Positions 25,689 to 34,460 of a stretch of 64,000 bases of DNA are shown here, piece by piece. The stretch's first letter is position 1. Each line of letters opens with the position of its first letter. The notes below the pieces were generated by a model. That model worked only from the letters and a program-made list of their open reading frames with translations, did no database searches and had not been told where the DNA came from. The translations under genes and the position numbers were made by a program. Source of the DNA: Coriobacteriaceae bacterium (GTDB taxonomy: Bacteria > Actinomycetota > Coriobacteriia > Coriobacteriales > QAMH01); the NCBI GenBank assembly GCA_025992705.1, contig DAJPGJ010000001.1, positions 992,001 to 1,056,000 on the forward strand. The letters run 5' to 3'.

Positions 25689-26030
25689 ATGGATATTGCC
25701 AAGCTCCAGGATGCCGGTATCGATTACGAGGACGGGCTTCGTCGCTGCGCTGGTAATGACACGCTCTACGAGCGCTTGCTTGGAATGTTTGCTCAGGATA
25801 CCAACTACGCCGAGTCCCTCGAGGCTTTCGAGAAACAAGATTGGGACGGCCTCTTCTCTCATATGCACGAGATCAAGGGCATGAGCAGCAACCTCTCCAT
25901 GACCGAGGTCTACGCGGACGCCGCAGAGATCGTCGCCTTGCTGCGTGCTCAGGATTACGATGCGATTGCTCCGGTTATCGACAGGCTCAGAAAGTCCTAT
26001 GCCCTTGTGATCGAGGCTATCGGAGCCTGA
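25689..26030 (+). CDS. Hpt (histidine phosphotransfer) domain protein
   Basis: 113 residues made of a single Hpt four-helix bundle. The phosphoacceptor is H60 in HEIKGMSSNL, matching the HxxKG(S/A)S pattern. It would shuttle phosphate between a histidine kinase and a receiver, and the receiver-GGDEF-EAL protein 44 nt downstream is the obvious partner. No kinase is encoded nearby. Start ATG 25689 has AGGTGAGA 4-6 nt upstream. In-frame ATGs at 25659 and 25671 lie before that SD. Confidence 0.85.
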   Translation: MDIAKLQDAGIDYEDGLRRCAGNDTLYERLLGMFAQDTNYAESLEAFEKQDWDGLFSHMHEIKGMSSNLSMTEVYADAAEIVALLRAQDYDAIAPVIDRLRKSYALVIEAIGA

Positions 26031-26073
26031 TTCGTCATGAAATCATCGCCCGTGCGGTTCGTGTTGGGACGGA

Positions 26074-27786
26074 GTGGCCGTGTACGATAAGACTATTCTT
26101 ATTGCAGACAACTCGATAATCAATCGTATACAAATGGGTGGAATCCTCGCTTCCGAGTACAACATCCTCGAAGCGGATAATGGTCGCGATGCCCTCGACA
26201 TCATGTGCGAGCGCGGTGAGCAGGGCATTGACGTTGTGTTGCTCGATTTGCACATGCCCGGACAGACCGGCTTCGACGTGCTCGCCGAGAAGCAGGCGAA
26301 TCCCGCCATTGCGGATATTCCCGTTATCGTCATCACGGCAGATAGCGTGACCGCCGCCGAGGTACATGCGCTTGATGCCGGTGCCTCGGACTTCCTCACC
26401 AAGCCCATCGAGCCCGAAATCATGCGGCGTCGCATTCACCTTGTCATCAACGCGCGTGAGCTCGAGGAGCAGCGCGTGCGCGTGCGCATGCTCGAGGAAG
26501 CGGCTTGGATTACCGACCATGACGATTTGACGGGTCTCTACACGCGAAAGGCCTTCCTGCGGGAGATGCAGGACATGATCGCCGTTCATTCGGAGAAGAA
26601 GTATCTGCTCGTCGTCTGGGATTTCGAGAACTTCAAGACCTTCAACGAGCTATTCGGCACCGCTCTGGGCGATAGGATGCTTATTGCGGCGGCGCACTGC
26701 ATGAACAGGCTCTTTGCCAATGGTGGCGTCTATGGGCGTCTGGGAAACGACAACTTCGCCTTTTGCCTCGAAGAGGGCGAAGCCGATGTCGAAGTCATTA
26801 TCGAAAGCATCGCCGATGAAATCAGTTCCCTCCTTGCGCAAAGCAACATCGACTTCACGCCCTCGCTTGTTGCCGGCGTCAACCGTATCGAGGATAACGA
26901 CGTCGAGGCCAGCGTCATGCTCGATCATGCCATGATGGCGCGCGACACGGTCAAGAGGGATTATGATCGTCATATCGCCTACTACAATTCCGAGCTCACC
27001 GAGCGCATGCTCGAGGAACAGGATATCCTCAACAACATGGAACACGCGCTCGAGAACGGCGAGTTCCATGTCCAGCTTCAGCCCGTCTACGATGTCGCGA
27101 CAAATCTTCCCGTCAGCGCCGAGGCTCTCGTGCGCTGGCATCGTCCGGGGCATGGCATCGTTTCGCCTGGCATTTTCGTCCCGCTTTTCGAGGAGAACGG
27201 CTTCATTTCGAAGATGGACCACAACATCTGGGAGCAGGTCTGCCAGATTCTCGCGAGCCGTCGGGATAGGGGGCTTCCCGAGATTCCCATTTCGGTGAAT
27301 CTCTCCAGGCGCAGCATCTTCAACGCATCGCTCTTCGATGAGATCGTCGCCCTTGTCGAGAAATACGATGTTGACCCGAAGCTGTTTCGCATCGAGGTCA
27401 CGGAGTCGTCGTATACCGAGACCGTTGACCTGATCATCTCGATGGTCAAACGGCTGCAAGATTACGGTTTCACCGTCCTCATGGACGATTTCGGCAGTGG
27501 GTACTCGTCGTTTAACGCCTTCAGTGACATTCCCGTCAACATACTCAAGGCCGATATGGTCTTCATGCAAAACCTCGAGCGCAATTCGCGCGTTGCGAGC
27601 ATATTCACTTCCATCGTGAACATGGCCCATGGTCTTGGGATTCCCGTCATCGCAGAGGGCGTGGAGACAGAAGAGCAATACGACTTCCTTCGCTCCGTTG
27701 GATGCGACTATGCCCAGGGATACTTCTGCGCTCGCCCCATGGACCCCGAGACCTTCGAGGACCATGTCAACGAGCGGCTTTCGTGA
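26074..27786 (+). CDS. receiver-GGDEF(degenerate)-EAL protein, probable c-di-GMP phosphodiesterase
   Basis: 570 residues from GTG 26074; GTG 26080 is also possible. The receiver domain (about 1-125) has phospho-acceptor D58 in LLDLHMPG. A GGDEF domain (about 145-310) follows, in which the signature is changed to G224-N-D-N-F, so the catalytic Glu and second Gly are lost and cyclase activity is unlikely. The EAL domain (about 315-565) keeps E350-AL (EALVRW), the NLS motif (ISVNLSRR), FRIEVTES, the metal-binding DDFGSGYSS, ILKADM, and AEGVETEEQ. Hydrolysis of c-di-GMP is therefore plausible, with the degenerate GGDEF possibly a GTP sensor and the receiver controlled through the upstream Hpt. 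Confidence 0.88.
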   Translation: MAVYDKTILIADNSIINRIQMGGILASEYNILEADNGRDALDIMCERGEQGIDVVLLDLHMPGQTGFDVLAEKQANPAIADIPVIVITADSVTAAEVHALDAGASDFLTKPIEPEIMRRRIHLVINARELEEQRVRVRMLEEAAWITDHDDLTGLYTRKAFLREMQDMIAVHSEKKYLLVVWDFENFKTFNELFGTALGDRMLIAAAHCMNRLFANGGVYGRLGNDNFAFCLEEGEADVEVIIESIADEISSLLAQSNIDFTPSLVAGVNRIEDNDVEASVMLDHAMMARDTVKRDYDRHIAYYNSELTERMLEEQDILNNMEHALENGEFHVQLQPVYDVATNLPVSAEALVRWHRPGHGIVSPGIFVPLFEENGFISKMDHNIWEQVCQILASRRDRGLPEIPISVNLSRRSIFNASLFDEIVALVEKYDVDPKLFRIEVTESSYTETVDLIISMVKRLQDYGFTVLMDDFGSGYSSFNAFSDIPVNILKADMVFMQNLERNSRVASIFTSIVNMAHGLGIPVIAEGVETEEQYDFLRSVGCDYAQGYFCARPMDPETFEDHVNERLS

Positions 27787-27898
27787 GTTTTTGCCGCCGA
27801 GCGCACAACAGCATGCATAGCTCCCCGTTGCGGAAAAGAACGCAGAGCGGCGTTTTGGCGTAGTTCCAAAAAAATAATGCGCCAATCGGAATTTTTTC

Positions 27899-27926
27899 TT
27901 GCATACCCCTCATGAAGGTGTATAAA
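27899..27926 (+). promoter_or_regulatory. promoter of the first XRE-cupin gene
   Basis: TTGCAT (27899-27904) and TATAAA (27921-27926) with a 16-nt spacer. The leader is about 27 nt and contains AAAGGGAGG 6 nt before the ATG at 27960. Confidence 0.6.
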
Positions 27927-27959
27927 AGTGACCATTACATTCAGAAAGGGAGGAACGCC

Positions 27960-28544
27960 ATGAATCCGAACATCAAGGAAATAAGCAACCGGATTCGCTC
28001 GATGCGCGAGGACCTCGATCTGTCGCTCCAGGAGATGGCCGAGGCCACGGGGCGCACGGTTGCCGAGTACGCGGCGCAGGAGTCCGGCGAGGAGGACCTT
28101 TCCTTCACCTTCCTATACAAGTGCGCGAACATCTTCGGCGTTGACGTCATCGAGCTGCTCACCGGCGAATCCCCGCATCTGCGCGGCTATTCGCTCGTAC
28201 GTGCCGGCGAGGGTCTCTCGATCAAGCGTCATGCCGGGTTCGAGTACCTGCACAAGGCACCACATCTCGGCAACAAGCTTGCCGAGCCCTTCCTCGTCAC
28301 GATTCCCTACGTCGAGGAGGACCAGGACAAGCCCATTCACCTTTCCTATCATAAGGGGCAGGAGCTAGATTACATTATCTCGGGCCACCTTCGGTTTTCG
28401 TATGAGGGTCATACCGAAGATTGCGGCCCAGGTGACGTACTCATGTACGACTCGGCGCGAGGTCACGGACTTCTCGCCCTCGATGGCGAGCCGGTCGTAC
28501 TCTTGGCTGTAGTAATAGAGCCATCTGACAAACAGGTAATCTAG
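27960..28544 (+). CDS. XRE-family HTH plus cupin regulator (copy 1)
   Basis: 194 residues. The N-terminal helix-turn-helix (about 5-62, NRIRSMREDLDLSLQEMAE ... YKCANIFGVDVIELL) is joined to a C-terminal cupin barrel (about 110-190, PIHLSYHKGQELDYIISG ... GPGDVLMYDSARGHGL). The cupin half probably binds a small effector. The gene lies 17 nt upstream of an acyl-CoA ligase, and a second regulator of identical length precedes the second ligase at 34461. Control of the linked 2-oxoacid oxidation/acyl-CoA genes is inferred. ATG 27912 is an in-frame alternative but overlaps the -10. Confidence 0.85.
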   Translation: MNPNIKEISNRIRSMREDLDLSLQEMAEATGRTVAEYAAQESGEEDLSFTFLYKCANIFGVDVIELLTGESPHLRGYSLVRAGEGLSIKRHAGFEYLHKAPHLGNKLAEPFLVTIPYVEEDQDKPIHLSYHKGQELDYIISGHLRFSYEGHTEDCGPGDVLMYDSARGHGLLALDGEPVVLLAVVIEPSDKQVI

Positions 28545-28561
28545 CATTATGAGAAGGAACC

Positions 28562-30337
28562 ATGAGAAACATAAACCTACGCTACGTAGAGGAGACCTAC
28601 GCAAAAGATAAGACCCTCCAGTCTTTTTCGCTTCACTATCCCGATACCTTCAACTTCGGCTATGACATCGTCGATGACATAGCCGTGAATGACCCCACGC
28701 GCCGTGCCATGATCTGGTGCAACCCGGAAGGCGAGGAACACGTCTTCACCTTTGCGGACATGAAAACGTGGTCTGACAAGACGGCGAATTTCCTCAAATC
28801 GCTCGGCATTGGCAAGGGCGATATGGTCATGGTCATCGTCCGCCGTCACTACCAGTTCTGGTTCATCGCAACGGCACTCGCCAAGCTCGGTGCCGTCATG
28901 GTGCCGGCTACCTTCATGCTCAAGGAGCATGACCTCGAGTACCGCCTCAATAACTCGGAGGCAAAGGCCGTTATCGCGACCTCGGTGGGGGACATCGCCG
29001 ACATCATCGACAACGTGCGCGAGAGCTGCCCGAGCGTCGAGTCGTTCATTCTCGTCAATGGCGCCGGTGGGGGAACGACGAAGTTCACCGAGAACGGAGA
29101 GCTCGACGTCGAGGAAGGTGCGCTCGTCGGCGGCGTGCTCAGTGGTCCCGAGGGCATCTGCGCCGCTTCGATCGACCGGGACGGTTGGATCGACTTCAAC
29201 ACCGGCGTGCGCAACGCGTCGCAAGACTTCGAGCACGTGCAGACCAACGTCTACGATCCCATGCTCATGTACTTCTCGAGCGGCACGTCGGGCAATCCCA
29301 AGATGGTCCTGCACAATTCGACCTACGCGCTCGGGCATATCCCGACCGCAAAGCATTGGCATAACGTGCGACCCGACGGCATCCACTTCACGATCGCCGA
29401 CACGGGCTGGGGCAAGGCCGTATGGGGCAAGTACTATGGTCAATGGATCATGGAGGCGTGCGTCTTCACGTATGACTTCGACCGTTTCCATCCAGCCGAA
29501 ATCCTCAACCTCATAGACAAGTACCAGATCACCACGCTGTGCTGTCCGCCCACGATGTATCGCCTGATGATGCAGGAGGATTTCGAACGCTTCGACCTCT
29601 CGTCACTCGAGTACTCCACCACGGCGGGCGAGGCCCTCAATCCCGACCTCTTCGACTTCTGGAAGGCCAATACGGGTCTTACCATCTTCGAGGGCTTCGG
29701 TCAGACCGAGACGCCGCTTACCTGCGCGAACCTCACCCATTCGGTTCCGCGCCCCGGTTCGATGGGCAAACCCAACCCGCTCTACGAGCTCGAGATAAAG
29801 CGCGAAGACGGCAGTCGCTGTGACGTTGGCGAGACGGGTGAGATCTGCATCAAGATGGACCCGCGTCCCGAGGGCATCATGATGGAGTACTACCGCAACC
29901 CGGAGAAGACCGACGATGCCATTTACGATGGCTGGTATCACACGGGCGATATGTGCTGGAGCGACGAGGACGGCTTCTTCTGGTACGTCGGCCGCAACGA
30001 CGACGTCATCAAGTCGAGCGGCTATCGCATCGGCCCCTTCGAAATCGAGAGCGTGCTCCTGGAGCATGACGCGGTTCGCGAGTGCGCCGTCACGGGTGTC
30101 CCCGATCCGGTTCGTGGCAAGGCCGTGAAGGCGACCGTCGTTCTGGCCGATGGCTACGAGCCCTCGGATGCGCTTACGACGGAGCTGCAGCGTTGGGTGA
30201 AGCGTCGCACCGCTCCATATAAGTTCCCGCGCATCGTCGCCTATGTCGACGAACTTCCCAAGACCGTCAACGGCAAGATCCGCCGCGCCGCGATTCGCGA
30301 TAACGACGAGAACGAGAACAAGGACGGTCTGGTGTAA
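28562..30337 (+). CDS. AMP-forming acyl-CoA synthetase (copy 1)
   Basis: ANL-superfamily enzyme of 591 residues that activates a carboxylic acid through an acyl-adenylate. Motifs: YFSSGTSGNPKMV (phosphate loop, about residue 238), STTAGEALNPD, FGQTETPLTC, the hinge YVGRNDDVIKSSGYRIGPFE, and the C-terminal catalytic Lys in TVNGKIRRA (about 570). It most resembles medium-chain/aromatic acyl-CoA ligases in length and hinge sequence; the substrate is unknown. Read with the downstream 2-oxoacid oxidoreductase, branched-chain or aryl acids from amino-acid fermentation are a reasonable guess. Confidence 0.88.
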   Translation: MRNINLRYVEETYAKDKTLQSFSLHYPDTFNFGYDIVDDIAVNDPTRRAMIWCNPEGEEHVFTFADMKTWSDKTANFLKSLGIGKGDMVMVIVRRHYQFWFIATALAKLGAVMVPATFMLKEHDLEYRLNNSEAKAVIATSVGDIADIIDNVRESCPSVESFILVNGAGGGTTKFTENGELDVEEGALVGGVLSGPEGICAASIDRDGWIDFNTGVRNASQDFEHVQTNVYDPMLMYFSSGTSGNPKMVLHNSTYALGHIPTAKHWHNVRPDGIHFTIADTGWGKAVWGKYYGQWIMEACVFTYDFDRFHPAEILNLIDKYQITTLCCPPTMYRLMMQEDFERFDLSSLEYSTTAGEALNPDLFDFWKANTGLTIFEGFGQTETPLTCANLTHSVPRPGSMGKPNPLYELEIKREDGSRCDVGETGEICIKMDPRPEGIMMEYYRNPEKTDDAIYDGWYHTGDMCWSDEDGFFWYVGRNDDVIKSSGYRIGPFEIESVLLEHDAVRECAVTGVPDPVRGKAVKATVVLADGYEPSDALTTELQRWVKRRTAPYKFPRIVAYVDELPKTVNGKIRRAAIRDNDENENKDGLV

Positions 30338-31059
30338 TGTCGCATATGCCAGGGAGCCTCGAGGCGGCACTCGCACCCATCACGATCGTTGCCGGACACT
30401 ATGGATCGGGCAAGACGAATTTCTCCGTCAACCTTGCGCTCGACCTCGTTGAGGCGAGACGTGAGGTGACGCTTGTGGACCTCGACATCGTCAATCCGTA
30501 CTTCCGTGCGAGCGAGCAGCGCGCGCTGCTCGAAAGCGCCGGTGTGCATCTCGTCGCCCCCGTCTTCTCCGAAGCCGGGACAAGCCTCGACGTGCCAAGC
30601 CTCACGGGCGCCATCATGCCTACGCTTGAGGACGCAAGCGAGGAGCATCTCGTCATCGTCGACTTGGGTGGAGATGACGTGGGGGCAGGTTCGCTGGCCC
30701 GCTTCTCGGCAGCCGTGCGCAGGCAAGGCCATGCGGTGCTCTACGTGCTCAATCGCCACCGTAACCTCATGGCAGACCCGCACGATGCGGTCGAGAACCT
30801 GCGTGAAATCGAGGCGGCGACGCATCTGCAGGCGACGGGCCTCATCGACAACGCGCACCTCAAGGACGAGACGGACCTTGATGCCCTGATGGATGCTGAC
30901 GCCTATGCCCAGACGGTAAGCGAGCTCTGCGGCTTGCCGCTCGTGGCAAAAACCATCCCCGAATCGCTCGTTGAGGATGGTAAAGAGGCATTCGCGGAGA
31001 CCAAGCTTGCCTCGTTGGTCTATCCTATACGTCTATATGTCAAGAACCCCTGGGAATAA
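30337..31059 (+). CDS. P-loop ATPase of the MinD/ParA/CobQ type
   Basis: 240 residues. The Walker A motif GHYGSGKTNFS is followed by the deviant Walker region VTLVDLDIVNPYFR and VIVDLGGDDVG (Walker B). It belongs to the SIMIBI class of nucleotide-binding proteins. The start ATG overlaps the stop of the acyl-CoA ligase by 1 nt, and the ferredoxin subunit follows 24 nt later, so it is embedded in the metabolic operon. Metal-cluster or cofactor delivery to the oxidoreductase is conceivable but not shown by the sequence. Confidence 0.75.
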   Translation: MSHMPGSLEAALAPITIVAGHYGSGKTNFSVNLALDLVEARREVTLVDLDIVNPYFRASEQRALLESAGVHLVAPVFSEAGTSLDVPSLTGAIMPTLEDASEEHLVIVDLGGDDVGAGSLARFSAAVRRQGHAVLYVLNRHRNLMADPHDAVENLREIEAATHLQATGLIDNAHLKDETDLDALMDADAYAQTVSELCGLPLVAKTIPESLVEDGKEAFAETKLASLVYPIRLYVKNPWE

Positions 31060-31083
31060 TCGGGTCGAGAAAGGAGCTTACAC

Positions 31084-31290
31084 ATGGCGAAAATGATCGT
31101 TGACGATGCATTTTGCAAGGGCTGCGGCCTCTGCGTCGATGCATGTCCCGTGCACATCGTCGAGCTCGACCAGGACAAGATAACGGATAAGGGCTACCAT
31201 CCGGCGCATTGCATCGATATGGATAGGTGCACGGGATGTTGCTCGTGCGCGCTCATGTGCCCCGATGTCGCGATTACGGTCTGGAGGTAG
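31084..31290 (+). CDS. 2-oxoacid:ferredoxin oxidoreductase, ferredoxin (delta) subunit
   Basis: 68-residue two-cluster ferredoxin. Two classical motifs CKGCGLCVDACP and CTGCCSCALMCP would bind two [4Fe-4S] clusters and pass electrons from the thiamine-diphosphate site to soluble ferredoxin. It is the first of four consecutive subunit genes (delta, alpha, beta, gamma). RBS GAAAGGAG is present. Confidence 0.93.
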   Translation: MAKMIVDDAFCKGCGLCVDACPVHIVELDQDKITDKGYHPAHCIDMDRCTGCCSCALMCPDVAITVWR

Positions 31291-31294
31291 CACG

Positions 31295-32359
31295 ATGTCA
31301 GAGAAAGTGCTCATGAAGGGAAACGAGGTCTTGGCAGAAAGCGCCATGCGCGCCGGCTGCAAGCACTTCTTCGGGTATCCCATCACGCCCCAAACGGAGC
31401 TGTCCGCCTACATGTCCAAGCACATGCCCAAGATCGGCGGCACCTTCCTGCAGGCCGAGAGCGAGGTCGCGGCCATCAACATGGTCTACGGCGCTGCTGC
31501 CGCAGGCGCACGCGCGATGACCTCCTCATCGTCGCCTGGCATCTCGCTCAAGAGCGAGGGCGTTTCCTACATTGCCGGTGCCGATCTTCCCGCCGTCATC
31601 ATCAACGTCATGCGTGGCGGTCCGGGCCTTGGTTCCATCCAGCCCTCCCAGTCCGATTACTGGCAGGCTACCAAGGCACTCGGACATGGCGATTTCCAGA
31701 TGGTCGTCTACGCACCCTCGACCGTGCAGGAGATGGCCGATTACACCTACAAGGCCTTCGACATCGCCGACGAGTACCGCATGCCCGTCATGATCTTGGC
31801 CGACGGCCTACTTGGCCAGATGATGGAGCCGGTCGAGCTGCGCGACCCCATCGAGAAACTTCCCGAGCGCCCCTGGGCCTGCACGGGACACAACAACGAG
31901 CGCGAGCACAACGTCGCGAACTCGCTCTACCTCACGGCCGAGGACCTCGACCGCATCAACCATGAGCGTTTCGAGCGTTATGAGCTCATCAAGGAACGCG
32001 AGCAGATTTCGGAGGAGTTCCTCTGCGATGACGCCGACATCATCGTCGTCGCCTTCGGCGCGGCGGCGCGTATCGCGCGCAATGCCGTGCGAGCCGCTCG
32101 TGAGCAGGGTATCAAGGCGGGCCTTTTCCGTCCTGTGACGCTTTGGCCGTTCCCGGTCGATGCGCTCGAGAAGACCGTCGGCCATGCCAAGGGCTACCTC
32201 ACGGTCGAGATGAACATGGGCCAGATGGTCGAGGACGTGCGTCTCGTCATTGCCGGCCGTGCCCCCGTCGAGTTCTATGGACGTACGGGTGGCGTCATCC
32301 CGACGCCTGGCGAGGTGCTCGACGCCATTGTCGCCTTCGACCAGAAAGTGGGTGAGTAG
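31295..32359 (+). CDS. 2-oxoacid:ferredoxin oxidoreductase, alpha subunit
   Basis: 354 residues from ATG 31295 (SD TGGAGG). The pyrimidine-binding domain of the KorA/VorA type starts NEVLAESAMRAGCKHFFGYP followed by ITPQTELSAYMS, then FLQAESEVAAINMVYGAAAAG, TSSSSPGISLKSEG, and the C-terminal transketolase-like domain with VEMNMGQMVEDVR. It converts a 2-oxoacid and CoA to acyl-CoA, CO2 and reduced ferredoxin with the beta, gamma and delta subunits. Whether the substrate is 2-oxoisovalerate, 2-oxoglutarate or another 2-oxoacid is not decided by the sequence. Confidence 0.92.
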   Translation: MSEKVLMKGNEVLAESAMRAGCKHFFGYPITPQTELSAYMSKHMPKIGGTFLQAESEVAAINMVYGAAAAGARAMTSSSSPGISLKSEGVSYIAGADLPAVIINVMRGGPGLGSIQPSQSDYWQATKALGHGDFQMVVYAPSTVQEMADYTYKAFDIADEYRMPVMILADGLLGQMMEPVELRDPIEKLPERPWACTGHNNEREHNVANSLYLTAEDLDRINHERFERYELIKEREQISEEFLCDDADIIVVAFGAAARIARNAVRAAREQGIKAGLFRPVTLWPFPVDALEKTVGHAKGYLTVEMNMGQMVEDVRLVIAGRAPVEFYGRTGGVIPTPGEVLDAIVAFDQKVGE

Positions 32360-32360
32360 C

Positions 32361-33194
32361 ATGGCGGAAAAAGAGGAGAAGGTTGTCTTCGAGCGCCCCA
32401 ATGCGCTGCTGCCTGTCGTTACCAACTTCTGTCCGGGTTGCACCCACGGTATCGTGCATCGCCTTGTCGCCGAGACCATCGACGAACTCGGCATCGAGGG
32501 CAAGACCGTCGGTGTGACGCCCGTTGGCTGCTCGGTCATGGGCTACAACTTCTTCGGCTGCGATATGGTCGAGGCCGCCCATGGACGTGCTCCTGCGGTG
32601 GCGACGGGCATCAAGCGCGTGCTGCCGGATAACGTCGTCTTCGCCTATCAGGGCGATGGCGACCTTGCATCCATCGGCACGGCCGAGACGGTGCATGCCG
32701 CAACGCGCGGTGAGAACATCACCATCATCTTCATCAACAACGCGATCTACGGCATGACCGGTGGTCAGATGGCCCCGACGAGCCTGCCGCACCAGGTCAC
32801 GCAGACCTCGCCCTACGGACGCGACACCTCGAGCGCAGGCTACCCCGTGCGCATCTGCGAGATGCTCGCCACGCTCGACGGCCCTGCGTATCTGGAACGT
32901 GTCGCCGTGGATACGCCGGCAAACGTGCGCAAGGCCAAGAAGGCCATCAAGAAGGCATTCCAGAACCAGGTGGACGGTGTGGGCTATTCGCTCATCGAGG
33001 TCGTCTCGACCTGCCCGACCAACTGGGGCATGACGCCGCAGGATTCCTTCACGTGGATGCGCGAGAACATGCTGCCGTATTATCCGCTTGGCGTGTATCG
33101 TGACGTGCTCGCAGAGGGCTACGAGAGCGTTGCCGCTGCCGCGACCGAGCGCGCCAAGGACAGCAAGATCGTCGCCGAGGGAGGTGCGCAGTAA
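32361..33194 (+). CDS. 2-oxoacid:ferredoxin oxidoreductase, beta (TPP-binding) subunit
   Basis: 277 residues from ATG 32361. Cys-containing N-terminus TNFCPGCTHGIVHRL, the thiamine diphosphate motif YQGDGDLASIGTAETVHAA ... NNAIYGMTGGQMAPT, and VEVVSTCPTNWGM (here IEVVSTCPTNWGM) are typical of the VorB/KorB family. Stop and gamma-subunit start share one base (33194), and it directly follows alpha. Confidence 0.93.
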   Translation: MAEKEEKVVFERPNALLPVVTNFCPGCTHGIVHRLVAETIDELGIEGKTVGVTPVGCSVMGYNFFGCDMVEAAHGRAPAVATGIKRVLPDNVVFAYQGDGDLASIGTAETVHAATRGENITIIFINNAIYGMTGGQMAPTSLPHQVTQTSPYGRDTSSAGYPVRICEMLATLDGPAYLERVAVDTPANVRKAKKAIKKAFQNQVDGVGYSLIEVVSTCPTNWGMTPQDSFTWMRENMLPYYPLGVYRDVLAEGYESVAAAATERAKDSKIVAEGGAQ

Positions 33195-33730
33195 TGAATC
33201 AGGAAATGCGTTTCATCCTCTCTGGCTTTGGTGGACAGGGTCTGCTCTTCGGCGGCAAGGTCATTGCCTACGCTGGTCTCATCGAGGACCGTCAGGTTTC
33301 GTGGCTGCCCTCGTACGGCCCCGAGATGCGAGGCGGAACCGCGAACTGCTCGGTGACGCTTGCCGACGAGCCCATTGGCTCGCCGCTCATCACCAATCCC
33401 ACGGCGGTCATCGCCATGAACCAGCCATCGGTCGACAAGTTCGAGGATGCCATCGTGCCTGGTGGCATCATGGTCATCGACAGCGCGCTTACCAACAACG
33501 GTCCGTCGCGTAGCGACATCACCTCGTTCATGATTCCCGCGACCTCGGCTGCCGAGGAAGAGGGACTCAAGGGTCTCGCGAACATCGTGTGCGTGGGCAA
33601 GCTCTGGGCCGAGACGCAGTTCTGCGCGCGCGAGACGCTTGATGCGGCTATCCGCAAGGCCGTCCCCGCACGCAAGGTCGAGATGGTCGATAAAAACCTA
33701 GCCGTACTTGAGCTTGGCATAGCTATGTGA
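33194..33730 (+). CDS. 2-oxoacid:ferredoxin oxidoreductase, gamma subunit
   Basis: 178 residues, the CoA-binding gamma domain. SGFGGQGLLFGGKVIAYAG and SWLPSYGPEMRGGTANCSV are the family hallmarks. Completes a four-gene delta-alpha-beta-gamma operon. A hairpin terminator follows at 33755. Confidence 0.93.
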   Translation: MNQEMRFILSGFGGQGLLFGGKVIAYAGLIEDRQVSWLPSYGPEMRGGTANCSVTLADEPIGSPLITNPTAVIAMNQPSVDKFEDAIVPGGIMVIDSALTNNGPSRSDITSFMIPATSAAEEEGLKGLANIVCVGKLWAETQFCARETLDAAIRKAVPARKVEMVDKNLAVLELGIAM

Positions 33731-33754
33731 TGAGCCCGACATGGTCTATTGTGG

Positions 33755-33783
33755 ACGGCTCCTCAATGTGGGGAGCCGTTCTT
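33755..33783 (+). terminator. terminator of the oxidoreductase operon
   Basis: ACGGCTCC / GGAGCCGT 8-bp stem with a 9-nt loop, followed by TCTT, 25 nt after the gamma-subunit stop. Confidence 0.7.
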
Positions 33784-33857
33784 GGATATACGTGGTACTG
33801 TATGGGATTTACTCGCTTGGATGGCGAGTGAAGAATAGCAAGGATAAGGAGAAAGGC

Positions 33858-34442
33858 ATGAGCGAAGAAGCAAACAACAAGCTGGGAAACAAAATCACGA
33901 CCCTGCGCGAGGCGCATCACCTTACGCAGCAGGATCTGGCAGATCGCTGCCAGTGCGAGCTCGAGACCATCGTTGGCCTTGAGAACGGCGAGCTTCCCCC
34001 TTCGCTAGCGCCCCTTATCAAGATCACGCGCGCTCTTGGCGTGCGTCTTGGCACGCTCATGGATGACGATGAGGCTTTGGGGCCCCTGTACATCTCGTCC
34101 GAGCAAATGGAGGAGGTCACGCGCCTCAAGAGCCTCGAGACGAATAACGATGCGGGCGATTTGTCCTACTTCAGCCTAGCTGCCGGCAAGCCATCGCGTC
34201 ATATCGATCCCTTCATCATCACCGTCGATCCTTCTGGCGAGACGAGTCACAAGCTCGTCGGCCACGAGGGCGAGGAATGGCTCTATGGCATGGAGGGCGA
34301 GATCGAGATCGAGTATGGCAAGGAGCTTTTCGTATTGCATCCCGGCGAGTCCATCTACTACGACTCCATCGTTCCGCATGAGGTTCGTGCCCATGACGGC
34401 CAGAAGGCGAAGTTTCTCGCCGTCGTATATACGCCGGTTTAG
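33858..34442 (+). CDS. XRE-family HTH plus cupin regulator (copy 2)
   Basis: 194 residues, the same length and architecture as the regulator at 27960. HTH at about 10-65 (NKITTLREAHHLTQQDLADR ... KITRALGVRLGTLM) and cupin at about 115-192 (GHEGEEWLYGMEGEIEIEYG ... HPGESIYYDSIVPHEV). The ATG at 33858 has AAGGAGAAAGG just upstream; a longer frame back to 33741 would run into the preceding terminator. Pairs with the acyl-CoA ligase 18 nt downstream. Confidence 0.87.
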   Translation: MSEEANNKLGNKITTLREAHHLTQQDLADRCQCELETIVGLENGELPPSLAPLIKITRALGVRLGTLMDDDEALGPLYISSEQMEEVTRLKSLETNNDAGDLSYFSLAAGKPSRHIDPFIITVDPSGETSHKLVGHEGEEWLYGMEGEIEIEYGKELFVLHPGESIYYDSIVPHEVRAHDGQKAKFLAVVYTPV

Positions 34443-34460
34443 AAGGGGGCGTTGCTGACA

